Below are positions 22,243 to 32,534 of a stretch of DNA of 32,534 nucleotides, in pieces. The position numbers were made by a program, and so were the translations under genes. This DNA is from Bacteroidales bacterium (lineage in GTDB: Bacteria > Bacteroidota > Bacteroidia > Bacteroidales > UBA932). How positions within the stretch are numbered: position 1 is the first letter of the stretch; every line of letters begins with the position of its first letter. Below the pieces are notes generated by a model. That model was not told the origin of the DNA, made no database searches, and saw only the letters and a program-made list of their open reading frames with translations. Location: contig JAFUWZ010000029.1 of the NCBI GenBank assembly GCA_017471045.1, positions 1 to 32,534 on the forward strand, in the 5' to 3' direction.

Positions 22243-23586
22243 TCAGGCTTGTTCCGAGGCCGCTATCAACTCGAGCAAGCGGTCGACGGCCTCTGCCTCG
22301 GGGACATGCCGCAAGACCGGATCTTTCCCCTTGTAAATCGAAACTTTCCCGCCCCCCTCTCCGACATAGCCCCAATCGGCATCGGCCATTTCGCCCGGGC
22401 CGTTTACGATACAGCCCATCACGGCGATGACCATGCCCTGCAAATGCGCCGTCGCAGCCTTGACCTTCGCGAAAGCGGATTCGAGGTCATACATGGTCCG
22501 GCCGCATCCCGGACAGGCGATATATTCGGGTTTGTAGAAACGGCGGCGGCAGGCCTGCATCAACTCATCGGATAGATAGTCCGCAAAACCGTTTTCCTCC
22601 AAATTGATGCTGTGCCCATCGGCATCCAGGTAGGTTCCTTCCAGCGAGACAAAGTCCAAGTCCTTGTCCAACAGTCGCTTGCCGAAGTCACAGGCAACAT
22701 CCAGGATCAGTTTCTCCCGGGAGGGTGCCCGGTAGGTGGCGTGGGCCGTGCACCCGTCCAGGCGGACGGCCATCATCGAGGATCCCGTCGTCCGGGCCAG
22801 CCGGTCTGCCAGATAGCGGCCGACGGGGATCTCGTGGACCGGGTCTTCGGTCAAGGAAACGCGGATCGTATCCCCGATGCCTTCGGAGAGCAGGGACCAG
22901 ATACCGACGCAGGACTTGATCCGGCCGGAGTCTCCGTTACCGGCTTCCGTCACACCGACATGGAGCGGGAAACAGTGTCCGCTCTCTTCCATCATGCCGG
23001 CGAGCAGGCGATAGGCTTCCACCATCACGAGGGTGTTGCTCGATTTCAAGGAGACGACGACCTGATGGAAATCCTCTGTGACGCAGAGCCCGACCCATTC
23101 CATGGCCGCCTTGGCCATCGCCAGCGGAGTGTTGCCATACAGATCCGTGATATATCGCCCCAGCGACCCATGATTCAGGCCGATGCGGATGGCGGTCCCG
23201 GATTCCTTGCAGACGCCGATCAGGCGGGCGAACTGCTCTTTCGCTTTCTGATGGTCGGGATGGAAGTTGCCGGGATTGATACGGACCTTGTCGACGAACG
23301 GGGCGACAGCGAGGGCCGTCTCGGAGGAGAAATGAATGTCCGCAACGATCGGGAGGGATATCCCTTCAGAGCGCAGTGTCTGACGGATCTGACGGATGGC
23401 CGGTACCTCTTTTGGGCCCGGGACCGTGATGCGGATGACGTCAGCACCGGCCGCTGCCATGCGACGGCATTGGTTCAGGGTCGCCTCTATGTCGGCGGTA
23501 TGTGTGTTGCACATGGTCTGGACGGCGATCGGATTTTCTCCGCCGATGACCAGATCATGGCCGATTCGTACCGGGATTGCTTTCAT
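22243..23586 (-). CDS. ispG: 4-hydroxy-3-methylbut-2-enyl-diphosphate synthase IspG (GcpE)
   Basis: An iron-sulfur enzyme converting methylerythritol cyclodiphosphate to HMBPP in the non-mevalonate isoprenoid pathway. From the ATG at 23586 it is 447 residues. The N-terminal TIM barrel begins with VRIGHDLVIGGENPIAVQTM and includes VADIHFSS and VRINPGN. The C-terminal domain holds the [4Fe-4S] ligands C358 and C361 (YIACPGCGR), C392 (MGCIVNGPGE) and E399. Between them (about 266-352) is an ~87-residue insert absent from E. coli IspG but much shorter than the ~250-residue insert usual in Chlamydia, plants and many Bacteroidota. A longer start at 23655 would overlap the upstream barrel gene by 101 bases; at 23586 the overlap is 32. 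It is the last gene of the minus-strand cluster. Confidence 0.95.
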   Translation of the reverse strand: MKAIPVRIGHDLVIGGENPIAVQTMCNTHTADIEATLNQCRRMAAAGADVIRITVPGPKEVPAIRQIRQTLRSEGISLPIVADIHFSSETALAVAPFVDKVRINPGNFHPDHQKAKEQFARLIGVCKESGTAIRIGLNHGSLGRYITDLYGNTPLAMAKAAMEWVGLCVTEDFHQVVVSLKSSNTLVMVEAYRLLAGMMEESGHCFPLHVGVTEAGNGDSGRIKSCVGIWSLLSEGIGDTIRVSLTEDPVHEIPVGRYLADRLARTTGSSMMAVRLDGCTAHATYRAPSREKLILDVACDFGKRLLDKDLDFVSLEGTYLDADGHSINLEENGFADYLSDELMQACRRRFYKPEYIACPGCGRTMYDLESAFAKVKAATAHLQGMVIAVMGCIVNGPGEMADADWGYVGEGGGKVSIYKGKDPVLRHVPEAEAVDRLLELIAASEQA

Positions 23587-24436
23587 TGTCGATGGGTTGG
23601 GGATTGAAGACACGTTCCCGCGCTTCGAGGCGGAGCATGGCGCGCGTTTTTCCATAGCGGCGCGTAAAATGGAAGTGAATGCCCCCGGTCAGCATGAAAT
23701 CCAGAGGATAGGCATACCGGTAATAGTACTCACTGTTATAACTCGGCTCCCAAAGGGAAGACCAGGAATAGCGGACACGCAGGTTGACCTGGAACTCGAA
23801 AGGATCGAAGATGAGCCCGAAGCCAACACCGCCATGGAGTCCATAATCGAAGCGCTTCTCGAAATCGGCGAAGTGATCCACCAGGTCCGGATCGATCTGA
23901 AGCCCCAGAAGCTCCGAAGTCGAACGATGGATGCTGAGCCGGTAACCGGCATACGGGCCGATGCACAACTGCAATTTAAGATTGGGCATGTCATAATGGC
24001 CGACGGCCATGAAAGGCACTTCGGCATAACTCATCTCAACCCGGGTGGCATTCAGGACCGCCTGATACTTGATTCTGCCCTCTTCTTCCTTCACCTGGAA
24101 CTGATATCCTTCATGTCCGTAAAAGGCACCGATCTGGAATCCGACGACCGGACTCCCGATCAGTTTGCCGTACCGGGTGAATGTCACCCCGAAATATTCG
24201 GGGAAATAAACCGGCTCGCTCGGGAACCGGGGAGTGAACATCTGGGAGTTCCGGGAGATGCCGTACTCGAAGCCGAACATGCTGTAGTCATTGAGCAGGA
24301 GTTTTTTCGTCACGTTGACCGTATCCAGGTAAGCGTCAGGGTAAGGGGAGACTTTCGTTTTCGGCTTGCCGGCTGCACCTGATGGCAAAGCCAGCAGGGC
24401 AAGCAGACAGACAAGGAGAATTTTCTTCATACTCAT
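23555..24436 (-). CDS. PorT-like outer-membrane beta-barrel protein
   Basis: A 293-residue secreted protein with a clear signal peptide (MSMKKILLVCLLALLALPSGAA). The mature part alternates aromatic/glycine-rich strands typical of a small barrel: FGFEYGISRNSQMF, FGVTFTRYGKLIGSP, VGFQIGAFYGHEGY, YAGYRLSIH, YGLHGGVGFGLIF and LTGGIHFHF. It most resembles the outer-membrane beta-barrel (PorT/OmpW-like) group common in Bacteroidota; the function is unknown. The last strand is followed by a polar tail, so the true C-terminus is not a classical barrel end. Its ATG overlaps the stop of the upstream lipoprotein gene by four bases (ATGA), suggesting translational coupling, and its 3' end overlaps ispG. 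Confidence 0.8.
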   Translation of the reverse strand: MSMKKILLVCLLALLALPSGAAGKPKTKVSPYPDAYLDTVNVTKKLLLNDYSMFGFEYGISRNSQMFTPRFPSEPVYFPEYFGVTFTRYGKLIGSPVVGFQIGAFYGHEGYQFQVKEEEGRIKYQAVLNATRVEMSYAEVPFMAVGHYDMPNLKLQLCIGPYAGYRLSIHRSTSELLGLQIDPDLVDHFADFEKRFDYGLHGGVGFGLIFDPFEFQVNLRVRYSWSSLWEPSYNSEYYYRYAYPLDFMLTGGIHFHFTRRYGKTRAMLRLEARERVFNPQPIDNESNPGTNRP

Positions 24437-26241
24437 TTCTTGAACAGTTCTCTCAGATCCACGGACTGCTCCATTTCGGAGCGCTCGAGCACTTCGATAT
24501 AGGGGGAATCATCTTTGAGCTTATAGAATTTGGCCTGTTCCGGCTGTTTACGGGCCAGGAGGTCTCCCGTGTCGACGAGATTGTTGTCATTCTTGTCCTC
24601 CGTGATCCGCAGGCAATACTTGGCTGCCTTCAGATAGGGGAAAACGAGATCCGCGTCTTTCGTGACGATATGGTTGCGGACAACGTTGCTCTTCTTCTCA
24701 TCCATCAGATCCACAAAGTATTTTCCGTCCACGCCGCTCAAGTGCAGGGTCAGCGTGCTCAGCTTCTCGTCGGAAGGGAGGCTGACCTTGACTTCCGTAC
24801 TGTCATTGTAGAATCCGTTGATGTCCCGGAATGTGTGATAAGGCATCTTTAGGAAGTACTCGAAGCCGGGCATCAGTTTCACATCCGGTACGATCTTGTA
24901 TTTCAGGATATTGGTGCTGTCTTGGATGACCTTGAACGTCCCGGGCTCCTCCTGCTGCTTGGGATTGACGATCCGCAGGCTCATCTGCTGGAAACCTTCA
25001 TAGATGATCGGGACTTTGAACGACAGCTGGAAGCCGTCCTGCTCGACGGTCTCGCCCTGGGCCGTAAGCGTATAGACACAGATGGTATCTTCATGCTTGA
25101 GTTCCCGCCGCGCCGCGCGGCGTTTGACCTTGGGTAGGGGATGGGGCAGTTTCACCTCTTCCGTATAGGGGCTGAGCTGACCGAGGGTATCCGTCTTCAG
25201 ATAATTAACGTAGGCAAAGAACGTATCCGGCATGGCTCGCCGGTCATTGACCCAGACCTCCAGGCAGTCCCGCTGGATGTTGAATTGGGTGATGAGACGA
25301 TCCGCCGGGACGCCCCGCACCCACATGGTGTCAACATGGGCATTCGGAGCCATGAAGGTGATGTAGTTGGTCCGGTCGTCGAGCCGTACTTTGTTGACAA
25401 TCATCTGCTTGGCATTCTTCTCCTTAAACAGGCTCAGTTCGTATTGCGTCTTCCGTTTCTGACAATTCACGGTATCCTTCATGTCATACTTGATCAGTTC
25501 CGGCAGGGAATCGTCGACCACTATGACCGGCCGTATCAGGCTGTCTGCAAATGCGACGGTCTCCGACTCGGGATCATAGCGGTTGTTGTTGTTGCCGTCC
25601 GTAATGGCATAGAGACGGTACAAGGTATCCTGGATGTTGCGGATGCTGAAGTAGCCCCAGTCGTCCGTGATGGCAGCCGCGACCGGAGATTCAAGAAAGA
25701 CGGCGGAGTCTGCCTGGTTTTTATAGAGGAGCACCTTGGCACCTTTGACCGGTTTGAGCGTGTTGCAATCCTGGACAAGTCCAGTGATCATCATCGAATC
25801 TACCGTCTCACCGGTAGAAAAGACATAGGTGAAGCCGGGATAGACGTTTCCTTCGTTATTGTCGGCGATGGCATCCGTGAAATCGATAGTATAGGTCGTA
25901 TTGGCCGCCAGCGTGTCATCTTCGAAATAGACAATGACGCTCTTGCCGCGTGTCTTGGCCTTGAGCGGCCGCTTCATCGGCGGAGAAAGATAGATATTCT
26001 GCAGATTCTTGATCTTGACGTACTCGTCGAAAGTGAAGACGAATTCCTGTTTGGTCCTGTGCACGTTCGTCATGCCGGAAGGCGGCGCAACCTTGACGAT
26101 AAGCGGAGCCAGCGTATCCTTCGCGCCCCCGGTCGGAGCCTGCGTCGTGTTGGCACAGCCGTGCGAAAAAAACAGCGGCAGCAGGACGAGCAACACCGGA
26201 AGCAAAGGGAAATATCGGTTCAAAAACTTCTTCATATCCAT
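24433..26241 (-). CDS. Ig-like domain lipoprotein of Bacteroidota type
   Basis: A 602-residue exported protein. The signal peptide ends at FFSHGC with C29 as probable lipid attachment site, though the lipobox (SHGC) is not canonical. Next comes a PTGGAKDTLAP stretch and an SbsA-type Ig-like domain (Big_5; ~45-145: VFTFDEYVKIKN, VIVYFEDDTLAANTTYTIDFTDAIADNNEG). A carboxypeptidase-regulatory-like beta sandwich follows (~150-245, with DDWGYFSIRNIQDTLYRLYA and DGNNNNRYDPESE). The remaining part is beta-rich and ends with another DKNDNNLVDTGD calcium-like loop. Proteins of this kind are widespread and uncharacterised in the phylum and probably sit in the envelope. The gene begins one base into the relA stop codon (TGATG) and is coupled to the barrel gene behind it. 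Confidence 0.8.
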   Translation of the reverse strand: MDMKKFLNRYFPLLPVLLVLLPLFFSHGCANTTQAPTGGAKDTLAPLIVKVAPPSGMTNVHRTKQEFVFTFDEYVKIKNLQNIYLSPPMKRPLKAKTRGKSVIVYFEDDTLAANTTYTIDFTDAIADNNEGNVYPGFTYVFSTGETVDSMMITGLVQDCNTLKPVKGAKVLLYKNQADSAVFLESPVAAAITDDWGYFSIRNIQDTLYRLYAITDGNNNNRYDPESETVAFADSLIRPVIVVDDSLPELIKYDMKDTVNCQKRKTQYELSLFKEKNAKQMIVNKVRLDDRTNYITFMAPNAHVDTMWVRGVPADRLITQFNIQRDCLEVWVNDRRAMPDTFFAYVNYLKTDTLGQLSPYTEEVKLPHPLPKVKRRAARRELKHEDTICVYTLTAQGETVEQDGFQLSFKVPIIYEGFQQMSLRIVNPKQQEEPGTFKVIQDSTNILKYKIVPDVKLMPGFEYFLKMPYHTFRDINGFYNDSTEVKVSLPSDEKLSTLTLHLSGVDGKYFVDLMDEKKSNVVRNHIVTKDADLVFPYLKAAKYCLRITEDKNDNNLVDTGDLLARKQPEQAKFYKLKDDSPYIEVLERSEMEQSVDLRELFKK

Positions 26242-28445
26242 CAGAATTCGGTCCTTTCGACTTCCTGGATGCCGTCGATCGAGGACAGTTGCTTGATCAA
26301 TTTGTTCAACAGTTTCTTGTCGGAGACATACATCTCGATATAGCCGTCGAAGATGCCGCCTTCCACGCCGAGCGTCAGTTTCGTGATATTGACACCCATC
26401 ACCTGCGAGACGAAATGAGAAATTTCGCCCAGCAGCCCGATACGGTCTATGCCCTTAAGCAAAATCCGGGCCGGGAAGGAGGACGGGGTCTTGATGTCGT
26501 TCCAATCCGGAACGGTCACCCAATCCCCGTGCTTGGCTGCGACCGCCTGGGCGACGGCACAACTCTTCTTGTGGATGGTGACGGTCCGGCCGTCAAGCGA
26601 GCGGAATCCGATGACCGGATCTCCGGGTATGGGACCGCAGCAGGACGCGATGATGTACCGCCGGACACCGGACTCGCTCCTGCTGTCCACGATCAGGTTG
26701 CTGGGCATAGGTGCGACGGGGGAGTCCCAATTCTCAAAAGATGCAGCGATATCTGCCGGCTTGACCAGACCCAGCGCAAGCCGGAAACACAGTTCATCCT
26801 TGCTGGGCAGCTGGGTCGTGAGCAGGAGATGCTTGATGTTGCGGTTGGAAAGATGCCGGCCCAGCTGCTTCATCTGCTCCGACAGGATTTTCGCGCCTTC
26901 CGTTTTGAGTTCGTCCGCCTGGTCCCGGAAATAGTCGATGACCAGGTTGACGGCATGGCGCGTCCGCAGGAAGTCCAACCACTCCCGTTTCGGCTCTCCG
27001 CTTTCGGCCGTGATGATCTCGATCTGGTCACCGGACTGGAGCACATGACTGAGCGGCACAAGTTTCATGTTGACTTTGGCCGCGATGGCATGGCTTCCGA
27101 TGTCGGTATGGATCAGATAAGCGAAATCCAGGGCCGTCGCGCCACGCTGGATGGAACGCTGGTCACCTTTGGGCGTGAAGACGACGATTTTGCTTTCGGT
27201 CAGGTCCTCGTGGATCATGTCCAGCAGTTCAAGGGAACTGATGTCTCCCTTCTGCATCAGGATGTCTTTGATCTTGGCGAGCCACTTGTCCATCTCGCTG
27301 TCCTGCTCGGAGAGGTAGCCCTCATTCTTGTAGGCCCAATGGGCGGCAATGCCCTTTTCAGCAATATCGTCCATCCGCTTGGAGCGGATCTGGACTTCCA
27401 CCCGCATGCCGGTCTGGCCGATCAGGGTACAATGAAGGGCCTCATACCCGTTGGATTTGGGATGGTTGACCCAGTCACGAATCCGGTCCGCCTGATAGCG
27501 GTAGATGCCCGTAATGATCGAAAAAACATGGTAACACTGGTCCCGCTCCGTCTCGACGGAAGCGGGATCCGGCGTGAAGATGATACGGACCGCATAGAGA
27601 TCGTAGACCTGCTCGAAGGTCACGTTTTTGGTCTGCATCTTGTGCCAGATGGAATAGGGTGTCTTGACCCGCTTGCGGATTTCAAAATCAAAACAAGCCC
27701 GTTTCAGCGCTTCCCGGATAGGCTGGATGAAAGCATCGATCTCCTTTTCCTTGTCCTCCACGTTCCGGTTGACCCGGCGGGTGATCTCCTGATAAGCCTC
27801 CGGTTCCTTGTACCGGAGCCAGATATTCTCCATCTCGGATTTGATCTCATACAAACCCAGGCGGTGAGCCAGGGGGATGAAGACAAACATCGTCTCGGAA
27901 AGGATTTTGTCCCGCTTGTGTTCGGGGAGGAACTCAATCGTCCGGCAGTTGTGCAGGCGGTCGGCCAACTTGATCAGGACGACACGGGCATCGTCATTCA
28001 GGGTCAGCAGGATGCGCTTGAAATTCTCGGCCTGGATGCTTTCGGGGGAGAGGAGATAATCCTTGCTTTCGTTGTCCAGTACGGATTTGATCTTGGTTAA
28101 TCCGTCCACCAGGGATGCAATCTTGTCCCCGAACAAGTTCCGCACGTCTTCGATGGTATAACTGGTATCTTCCACGACGTCATGGAGGAGCGCCGCCGCG
28201 ATGGACTTGTAACCGAGCCCGATATCATGGACGACGATCTTCGCCACCTCGACGGGATGGAGGATATAGGGTTCGCCGGAGCGTCGCCGCACGTTCTTGT
28301 GAGCCTCGTTGGCGAATTCAAAGGCACGGCGGATCACCTGAAACTCCTCGTCGTTCTTACAGCGACGGCGGGCCATTTCTTCCAGAGATGAATAGCCGGA
28401 TGCAATCAGGTCCAGATCGGCTTTCGTAAACTTCGAGAAACTCAT
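26241..28445 (-). CDS. relA: Bifunctional (p)ppGpp synthetase/hydrolase, RelA/SpoT family
   Basis: Makes and degrades the stringent-response alarmone. The 734-residue long RSH protein has an HD hydrolase domain with YILHPVEVAKIV (~60-71) and LLHDVVEDT (~86-94), so hydrolysis looks intact. The synthetase domain follows (~230-390; RVKTPYSIWHKM, RIRDWVNHPKSNGYEALH, VEVQIRSKRMDDIAEKG, AHW), then TGS (~415-480; VVFTPKGD, GATALDFAYLIHTDIG), the helical/zinc-finger region with IASCCGPIPGDPVIGF, and a C-terminal ACT domain (~660-734). It is probably the organism's Rel. Its start overlaps the stop of the YihY gene by four bases, and its stop shares a base with the next ATG, so it sits inside a compact transcription unit. 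Confidence 0.96.
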   Translation of the reverse strand: MSFSKFTKADLDLIASGYSSLEEMARRRCKNDEEFQVIRRAFEFANEAHKNVRRRSGEPYILHPVEVAKIVVHDIGLGYKSIAAALLHDVVEDTSYTIEDVRNLFGDKIASLVDGLTKIKSVLDNESKDYLLSPESIQAENFKRILLTLNDDARVVLIKLADRLHNCRTIEFLPEHKRDKILSETMFVFIPLAHRLGLYEIKSEMENIWLRYKEPEAYQEITRRVNRNVEDKEKEIDAFIQPIREALKRACFDFEIRKRVKTPYSIWHKMQTKNVTFEQVYDLYAVRIIFTPDPASVETERDQCYHVFSIITGIYRYQADRIRDWVNHPKSNGYEALHCTLIGQTGMRVEVQIRSKRMDDIAEKGIAAHWAYKNEGYLSEQDSEMDKWLAKIKDILMQKGDISSLELLDMIHEDLTESKIVVFTPKGDQRSIQRGATALDFAYLIHTDIGSHAIAAKVNMKLVPLSHVLQSGDQIEIITAESGEPKREWLDFLRTRHAVNLVIDYFRDQADELKTEGAKILSEQMKQLGRHLSNRNIKHLLLTTQLPSKDELCFRLALGLVKPADIAASFENWDSPVAPMPSNLIVDSRSESGVRRYIIASCCGPIPGDPVIGFRSLDGRTVTIHKKSCAVAQAVAAKHGDWVTVPDWNDIKTPSSFPARILLKGIDRIGLLGEISHFVSQVMGVNITKLTLGVEGGIFDGYIEMYVSDKKLLNKLIKQLSSIDGIQEVERTEF

Positions 28446-29443
28446 GACTCCCGCTCCTCCTTGCGCCGCCGGCGGCGCTCTTTATCCGCACCGAACGCAT
28501 CCATGAAGGTGATGTCGTTGGGGAGGTTGTAGGTATCGACGTTCTGGATGGCAAACGAGAGCTGCGCACCATAGATGACGATCTGCCAGCTGAAGTTGAG
28601 CCACATCAGGAAGAGCGGAACCGCCGCGATCGCGCCATAGACCGCATTCAGGCGGGTGACGAACATCTGCGTCTGCAGGTACAGGAACTGGAAGATGACG
28701 AAAACCGCTCCGGAGAACAGGGCGGCGATGAGGGCGTTCCGGTAGCGGACGTCGGCCGCCGGGATGAACTTGTACATGGCCGACAGGGTCAGGACCGTCA
28801 CGGCATAGAGGGCCAGCCAGCCGAGGATTTTGTACAGGACGCGGATCTCGCTGATCCGGTCCATGCCGAGCAGCGTGAAGACATTGGAATAGGTCGCAAT
28901 CCCGAAACCGAAGATCACCAGCACGAAGGGCAGCAGGAGGATCGTCAGGAAATACATCGAGAAGCGGCGGTACAGCTTGCGTGGAATCTTCTTGATGCTC
29001 CAGACGTTGTTGAACACGCGTTCAACCTGGAACATCATCCAGAGCACCGTCCATAGTAGCATCACGGCACTGACCCAGCCGACGGGACCGGACTGGGCGA
29101 TGTCGATGATGTCCGTAGATTTCTCGACCAGCATGTTCACCAGGTCCGGATTGTTGGGCAGCAGGCGGTAAAGCAGGCCCGAAATGCGGTCGGAGAGGCC
29201 CAGACCGCCGGTCACGCCGAAAATGATGGCCAGCAGCGGGATTAGGGAGAGGGCGCAGAAGTAGCTTAGGGCATTGCACTGGAAGTTCATCCGCTTGTCG
29301 GAGAAATCGTAGAAGACGATGCGGATCAGCTTGACCAGTTTGTACAAGTAGCGTTTGGCGGTCGAGAAACCGCTCAGATCCAAGGTCCAGATCTTATCCG
29401 TAAGCAACTGGCCTGACGCAAGCTTGATCTTTTTCCGGTCCAT
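28442..29443 (-). CDS. YihY/BrkB family inner-membrane protein
   Basis: An integral membrane protein of the family once called ribonuclease BN; the molecular function is unsettled. From the ATG at 29443 it is 333 residues. It has about six hydrophobic segments (around FCALSLIPLLAIIFGVTG, VGWVSAVMLLWTVLWMM, FLTILLLPFVLVIFGFG, ILGWLALYAVTVLTLSAMY, ALIAALFSGAVFVIFQFLY and YGAIAAVPLFLMWLNFSW) and the family's RVFNNVW and FIPAADVRYRNALIAA motifs. The C-terminal tail is highly basic (RRRRRKEERE). A longer start at 29491 would overlap ligA by 44 bases; 29443 leaves a 4-base gap and fits the packing of this cluster. Confidence 0.9.
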   Translation of the reverse strand: MDRKKIKLASGQLLTDKIWTLDLSGFSTAKRYLYKLVKLIRIVFYDFSDKRMNFQCNALSYFCALSLIPLLAIIFGVTGGLGLSDRISGLLYRLLPNNPDLVNMLVEKSTDIIDIAQSGPVGWVSAVMLLWTVLWMMFQVERVFNNVWSIKKIPRKLYRRFSMYFLTILLLPFVLVIFGFGIATYSNVFTLLGMDRISEIRVLYKILGWLALYAVTVLTLSAMYKFIPAADVRYRNALIAALFSGAVFVIFQFLYLQTQMFVTRLNAVYGAIAAVPLFLMWLNFSWQIVIYGAQLSFAIQNVDTYNLPNDITFMDAFGADKERRRRRKEERES

Positions 29444-29447
29444 GCGC

Positions 29448-31553
<2,106 letters not shown>

Positions 31554-31560
31554 TTAGGAA

Positions 31561-32534
31561 TTACTGCTGATGCTCCAGCTGCAGGGTCCGGGTCGGCTGG
31601 TCGCAGACCTCGGTCGGGCCCCAGTACTGGATGGCGCCGGGATAGACATAGTGCGTCTCCTTGGCCCAGGCGTCACGGTGCGCGGCAAAAAACTGGAAGG
31701 GCGCGCCGTCCAGCTCGACCAGCGCCTTGCGGATCACGGGCTTGAACTTGCCGGAGCGGCGCTCCAGGTTCATCATCATCGTGATCGGCACGCCGCCGGC
31801 GATCCATTCGGCAGCCGGAGCGGTCGTATTCTTGATGACGGACATGTAGCCGGTCTTGCCGACCGCGATCAGGCGGGATGCATTGTATCCCAGGGAATAG
31901 CAATAGTCGGCATCAAAATTCGACGGCGCGGCGCAGCGACCCTCATAGCCGAAGAAATGGTGCTGGGCGGAGAACTTGCCGGCATAGTTGCCTTCGGCCT
32001 TCATCTCTTTGAGGCGCTTGGCGACCATCTTGGAGAGCAGCTTCTCGGTCTCGATCAGGGACACCTGCACGTTGCCGTGGGGATCGCGGTCGAGTGCGAG
32101 CTGGCTGGCCACATCGGCGGGCAGGCTGTTGAAAACGGCCAGGTTGGCCGCACTGAGGTGCGCCTTGACATAGTCGATCTGGTCCTCGCGGGCGACAGCC
32201 TTCGCCTCATCGGTCGCCAGGGTGTCATTGAGCTCGGCGATCAACTTCTTGATCGCGGGGATGAATTCGATCAGGCCTTCGGGGATCAGCACGGTGCCAA
32301 AGTTATTGCCCTCGGCCGCCCGGGCGGCCACGATGCCTGCGATATAGTTCACGATATCATCCAGACTCTGCTCCTTGGCCTCGATCTCCTCGGAAATCAG
32401 GCAGACGTTGGGCTGGGTCTGCAGGGCGCATTCGAGGGCGATTTGGCTCGCGCTCCGGCCCATCAGCTTGATGAAATGCCAATACTGGCGCGCGGAGTTG
32501 CAGTCGCGCTCGATGTTGCCGATCAGCTCAGAAT
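31561..32534 (-). CDS. pfp: PPi-dependent phosphofructokinase (5' end outside window)
   Basis: Diphosphate--fructose-6-phosphate 1-phosphotransferase, a reversible PPi-using step of glycolysis common in Bacteroidota. About 324 C-terminal residues are seen; the frame is open through the right edge, with [16 protein letters not shown] (family substrate motif MGRxaSxxA) beginning near 32470. [13 protein letters not shown] follows, then [21 protein letters not shown], the characteristic stretch of long-chain PFP. The ATG at 32463 is internal and not the start. It is the first visible gene of the minus-strand cluster; its promoter is outside the window. Confidence 0.93.
   Translation of the reverse strand, partial: SELIGNIERDCNSARQYWHFIKLMGRSASQIALECALQTQPNVCLISEEIEAKEQSLDDIVNYIAGIVAARAAEGNNFGTVLIPEGLIEFIPAIKKLIAELNDTLATDEAKAVAREDQIDYVKAHLSAANLAVFNSLPADVASQLALDRDPHGNVQVSLIETEKLLSKMVAKRLKEMKAEGNYAGKFSAQHHFFGYEGRCAAPSNFDADYCYSLGYNASRLIAVGKTGYMSVIKNTTAPAAEWIAGGVPITMMMNLERRSGKFKPVIRKALVELDGAPFQFFAAHRDAWAKETHYVYPGAIQYWGPTEVCDQPTRTLQLEHQQ

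Overview
The window looks like chromosomal DNA of a fairly GC-rich member of the Bacteroidota, probably Bacteroidales. The evidence is the set of gene types: a PPi-dependent phosphofructokinase, a Rho with a long basic linker, a very large LptD-like barrel, a PorT-like barrel and an Ig-like lipoprotein. Most intergenic spaces also carry the phylum's -7 promoter box TAnnTTTG, and Shine-Dalgarno sequences are mostly absent. I cannot name a genus.

Left part (1 to about 5136): one end of an integrative element. From the chromosome junction leftwards, all on the minus strand, it holds an AT-rich, repeat-rich attachment flank (4431-5118), a tyrosine recombinase, a 344-aa protein of unknown function, a 220-aa (possibly frameshifted) unknown protein, an excisionase-like HTH protein, and a RepA/AAA-type ATPase cut by the window start. 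The element abuts the 3' end of mnmE. The last 18 bases of mnmE, coding FCIGK-stop, correspond to the well-known attachment site of SGI1-type islands. The flank contains seven exact TGGCACAC sites, several spaced by about one or two helical turns and including a perfect 16-bp palindrome. This flank is the least explained part of the window.

Middle (5119-22230): core genes. mnmE (tRNA modification) is divergent from a galactokinase-like GHMP kinase. That kinase converges on rho, which lies downstream of an LptD-like gene. The LptD-like gene is divergent from an N-acetylmuramoyl-L-alanine amidase. A 333-bp AT-rich gap with a 15-bp inverted repeat precedes dnaA, which ends in a textbook intrinsic terminator. 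pepD and rpe overlap; birA converges on rpe and is divergent from rsfS. rsfS overlaps ftsH, followed by cdsA (with its own -7 box) and psd. cdsA and psd both act in phosphatidylethanolamine synthesis.

Right part (22243-32534): seven tightly packed minus-strand genes, in transcription order pfp (cut by the window end), ligA, a YihY/BrkB membrane protein, relA/spoT, an Ig-like lipoprotein, a PorT-like barrel and ispG. Overlaps of 1-32 bp and gaps of 4-19 bp suggest a single transcription unit mixing glycolysis, DNA ligation, stringent response, envelope and isoprenoid functions.

I see no rRNA, tRNA, CRISPR array or IS element. Apart from the element end, the window is ordinary housekeeping sequence. 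The most interesting signals are in the attachment flank, in the small regulatory structures of the element, and in a few core-gene peculiarities: the GHMP kinase motif, the short IspG insert and the overlapping divergent promoters.
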